DNA from: an uncultured Actinomycetes bacterium
GTDB taxonomy: Bacteria; Actinomycetota; Coriobacteriia; Coriobacteriales; RUG844
NCBI GenBank assembly: GCA_900313875.1
Contig: OMSY01000061.1
Span: 1 to 7,455 of the forward strand
Length of the DNA stretch: 7,455 bases
Direction: 5' to 3'
Shown: positions 6,496 through 7,455 of the stretch, piece by piece
Layout: each line of letters starts with the position of its first letter
How positions within the stretch are numbered: position 1 is the stretch's first letter
The notes under the pieces: generated by a model
Seen by the model: the letters and a program-made list of their open reading frames with translations, nothing else
Told to the model about the DNA's origin: nothing
Database searches by the model: none
Position numbers and translations under genes: made by a program

Positions 6496-6523
6496 TCCAC
6501 AAACCGTCCCGAGATGGTAACAT
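6496..6523 (+). promoter_or_regulatory. Candidate promoter for the DUF4012-like gene
   Basis: TCCACA (6496-6501) and TAACAT (6518-6523) are each four-of-six matches to the -35 and -10 consensus, with a 16-base spacer. Transcription would start near 6530, leaving a leader of about 60 bases before ATG 6593. Confidence 0.3.
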
Positions 6524-6592
6524 ACGGTTGTCTGAACACTACACCGCGCAACACACCCTAACCGCAGCGAGACGCGTGAACCAGGGGGTGTC

Positions 6593-7420
6593 ATGGCGCG
6601 CAAGCCAGACAGCACGGAAGACGGCAGGACCCGGGTCCCGACGACAAGAAGCAGCTCCTCCCCTCCCGACGGGGAACGGAGACGTCATCCCTTCAAGAAG
6701 CTGCTGCGCTTTCTCATCGTCGTCGCGGTCCTCGCGATTGCCGGGTACTCCGCCCTGTTCTACCGAAACCTCTCGCGCGTGCAGAGCGAGAGCGAGCAGG
6801 TGATAGCAGAGTACGGCACGCTCAAGCAGCAGATCGCCTCAGAGGACATCAAGGCAGCCAAGGAGACGGCGAGCCGTATCGCGAACATGTCCAACCGGCT
6901 CAAGGCACGGGCCAACCACTGGAGCTGGGAACTCGCCACCTACATCCCCGTGCTCAGAACCGATGTCGATGCCGCACGCACCTTCGTCAACGTGAATGCG
7001 CAGCTGGGCAACCACCTCACCGAACCCATCACGCTCAGCTATGGCGACCTGCTGGCCGCGAGCACCGATGCCAGGGCAAGCAAGGATGGAAATGACGAGG
7101 ATGACCCGATGAGCTCTTCCAACTGGACGGCCACGGCCTCCTCGGTCGATGAGGACCGCTATTCCCCCTTCACCTCCCCATCGGTCAACAAGGAGGCAGC
7201 GGAACTCCTCACGGTCATCGAGACCGCACAGCCCGTCGTCGTCCAGTGCAGGGCGACCGTCAACGCGCTCAACCCCCCGATCTTCCCCAAGACCAGGGAC
7301 CTCATCATCCAGCAGCAGAAGACCCTGGAGGTCCTCTACCCCATCTATGACGATGCAGAGGTCATCCTCGAGAGCGACTCCGCCCTCGGGGAGACGGTCG
7401 CCGGGTTCCTCCCCTACTGA
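6593..7420 (+). CDS. Single-pass membrane protein resembling the N-terminal module of DUF4012 proteins
   Basis: This 275-residue protein has a basic, Ser/Pro-rich cytoplasmic tail (1-36), one membrane helix (about 37-56, LLRFLIVVAVLAIAGYSALF) and an extracytoplasmic region. Residues 60-108 are likely helical or coiled coil. WSWELATYIPVL (110-121) followed by DVDAARTFVNV resembles the segment found before the core of actinobacterial DUF4012 membrane proteins. A loop rich in Asp, Ser and Thr (about 157-195) follows, then more helix to the end. DUF4012 proteins are usually about 600 residues and have unknown function, often near cell-envelope polysaccharide genes. Here a TGA ends the protein where the core would begin, and the remaining 35 bases do not show that core in any frame. 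It may be a genuine short form, a truncated gene, or split by a frameshift. AGGGGG (6583-6588) lies 4 bases from ATG 6593. It is divergent from murB. Confidence 0.75.
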   Translation: MARKPDSTEDGRTRVPTTRSSSSPPDGERRRHPFKKLLRFLIVVAVLAIAGYSALFYRNLSRVQSESEQVIAEYGTLKQQIASEDIKAAKETASRIANMSNRLKARANHWSWELATYIPVLRTDVDAARTFVNVNAQLGNHLTEPITLSYGDLLAASTDARASKDGNDEDDPMSSSNWTATASSVDEDRYSPFTSPSVNKEAAELLTVIETAQPVVVQCRATVNALNPPIFPKTRDLIIQQQKTLEVLYPIYDDAEVILESDSALGETVAGFLPY

Positions 7421-7455
7421 CCTCCCCGACCCCAGGTCCGCGCCTCTGCGAACCA

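Noticed and set aside
1..7455. Mobile element, CRISPR array, defence system or toxin-antitoxin pair
   Set aside because: I saw no terminal repeats, regular direct repeats, transposase, integrase, nuclease or small paired genes. The genes are ordinary metabolic, transport and envelope genes.

Overview
The window is about 60% GC by eye, with tightly packed genes, strong AGGAGG-type ribosome binding sites and a Gram-positive type (type II) MurB. This suggests a high-GC Gram-positive bacterium. An actinobacterium of the Coriobacteriia (Olsenella/Collinsella/Atopobium-like) is my best guess, but there is no marker gene to prove it. All genes look like ordinary chromosomal genes. I saw no tRNA, rRNA, CRISPR array, insertion sequence or phage gene.

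Layout from left to right: (1) 3-701, minus strand: the N-terminal half of a glycoside hydrolase family 30 (GH30) enzyme that runs off the left edge. (2) 824-1786, plus: an AEC-family (auxin efflux carrier type) transporter, divergent from GH30. (3) 1846-4293, minus: a large 8-TM FtsX/MacB-type ABC permease with two extracytoplasmic domains and no ATPase gene beside it. It converges with the AEC gene, and a perfect palindrome lies in the 59-base gap. (4) A 229-base divergent control region (4294-4522) with a candidate operator (GTTAG-N6-CTAAC) and extended -10 motifs facing both ways. (5) 4523-5473, plus: a 10-TM EamA/DMT-family exporter. (6) 5475-6392, minus: murB (UDP-N-acetylenolpyruvoylglucosamine reductase). 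Its stop codon is a single base from the EamA stop. (7) A 200-base divergent region with a perfect hairpin in the murB leader. (8) 6593-7420, plus: a single-pass membrane protein that resembles the N-terminal module of DUF4012 proteins but stops where the conserved core would normally begin.

Every adjacent pair of genes is divergent or convergent, so each gene is probably its own transcription unit and there is no operon here. The genes look functionally unlinked: glycoside hydrolysis, organic-anion or metabolite transport, a regulated permease, metabolite export, peptidoglycan precursor synthesis and an envelope protein. I found no convincing new multi-gene system. The points most worth a second look are the orphan permease with its operator-like site and start-codon hairpin, the short DUF4012-like protein, and the edge-cut GH30 gene, which is hidden under a long antisense reading frame.
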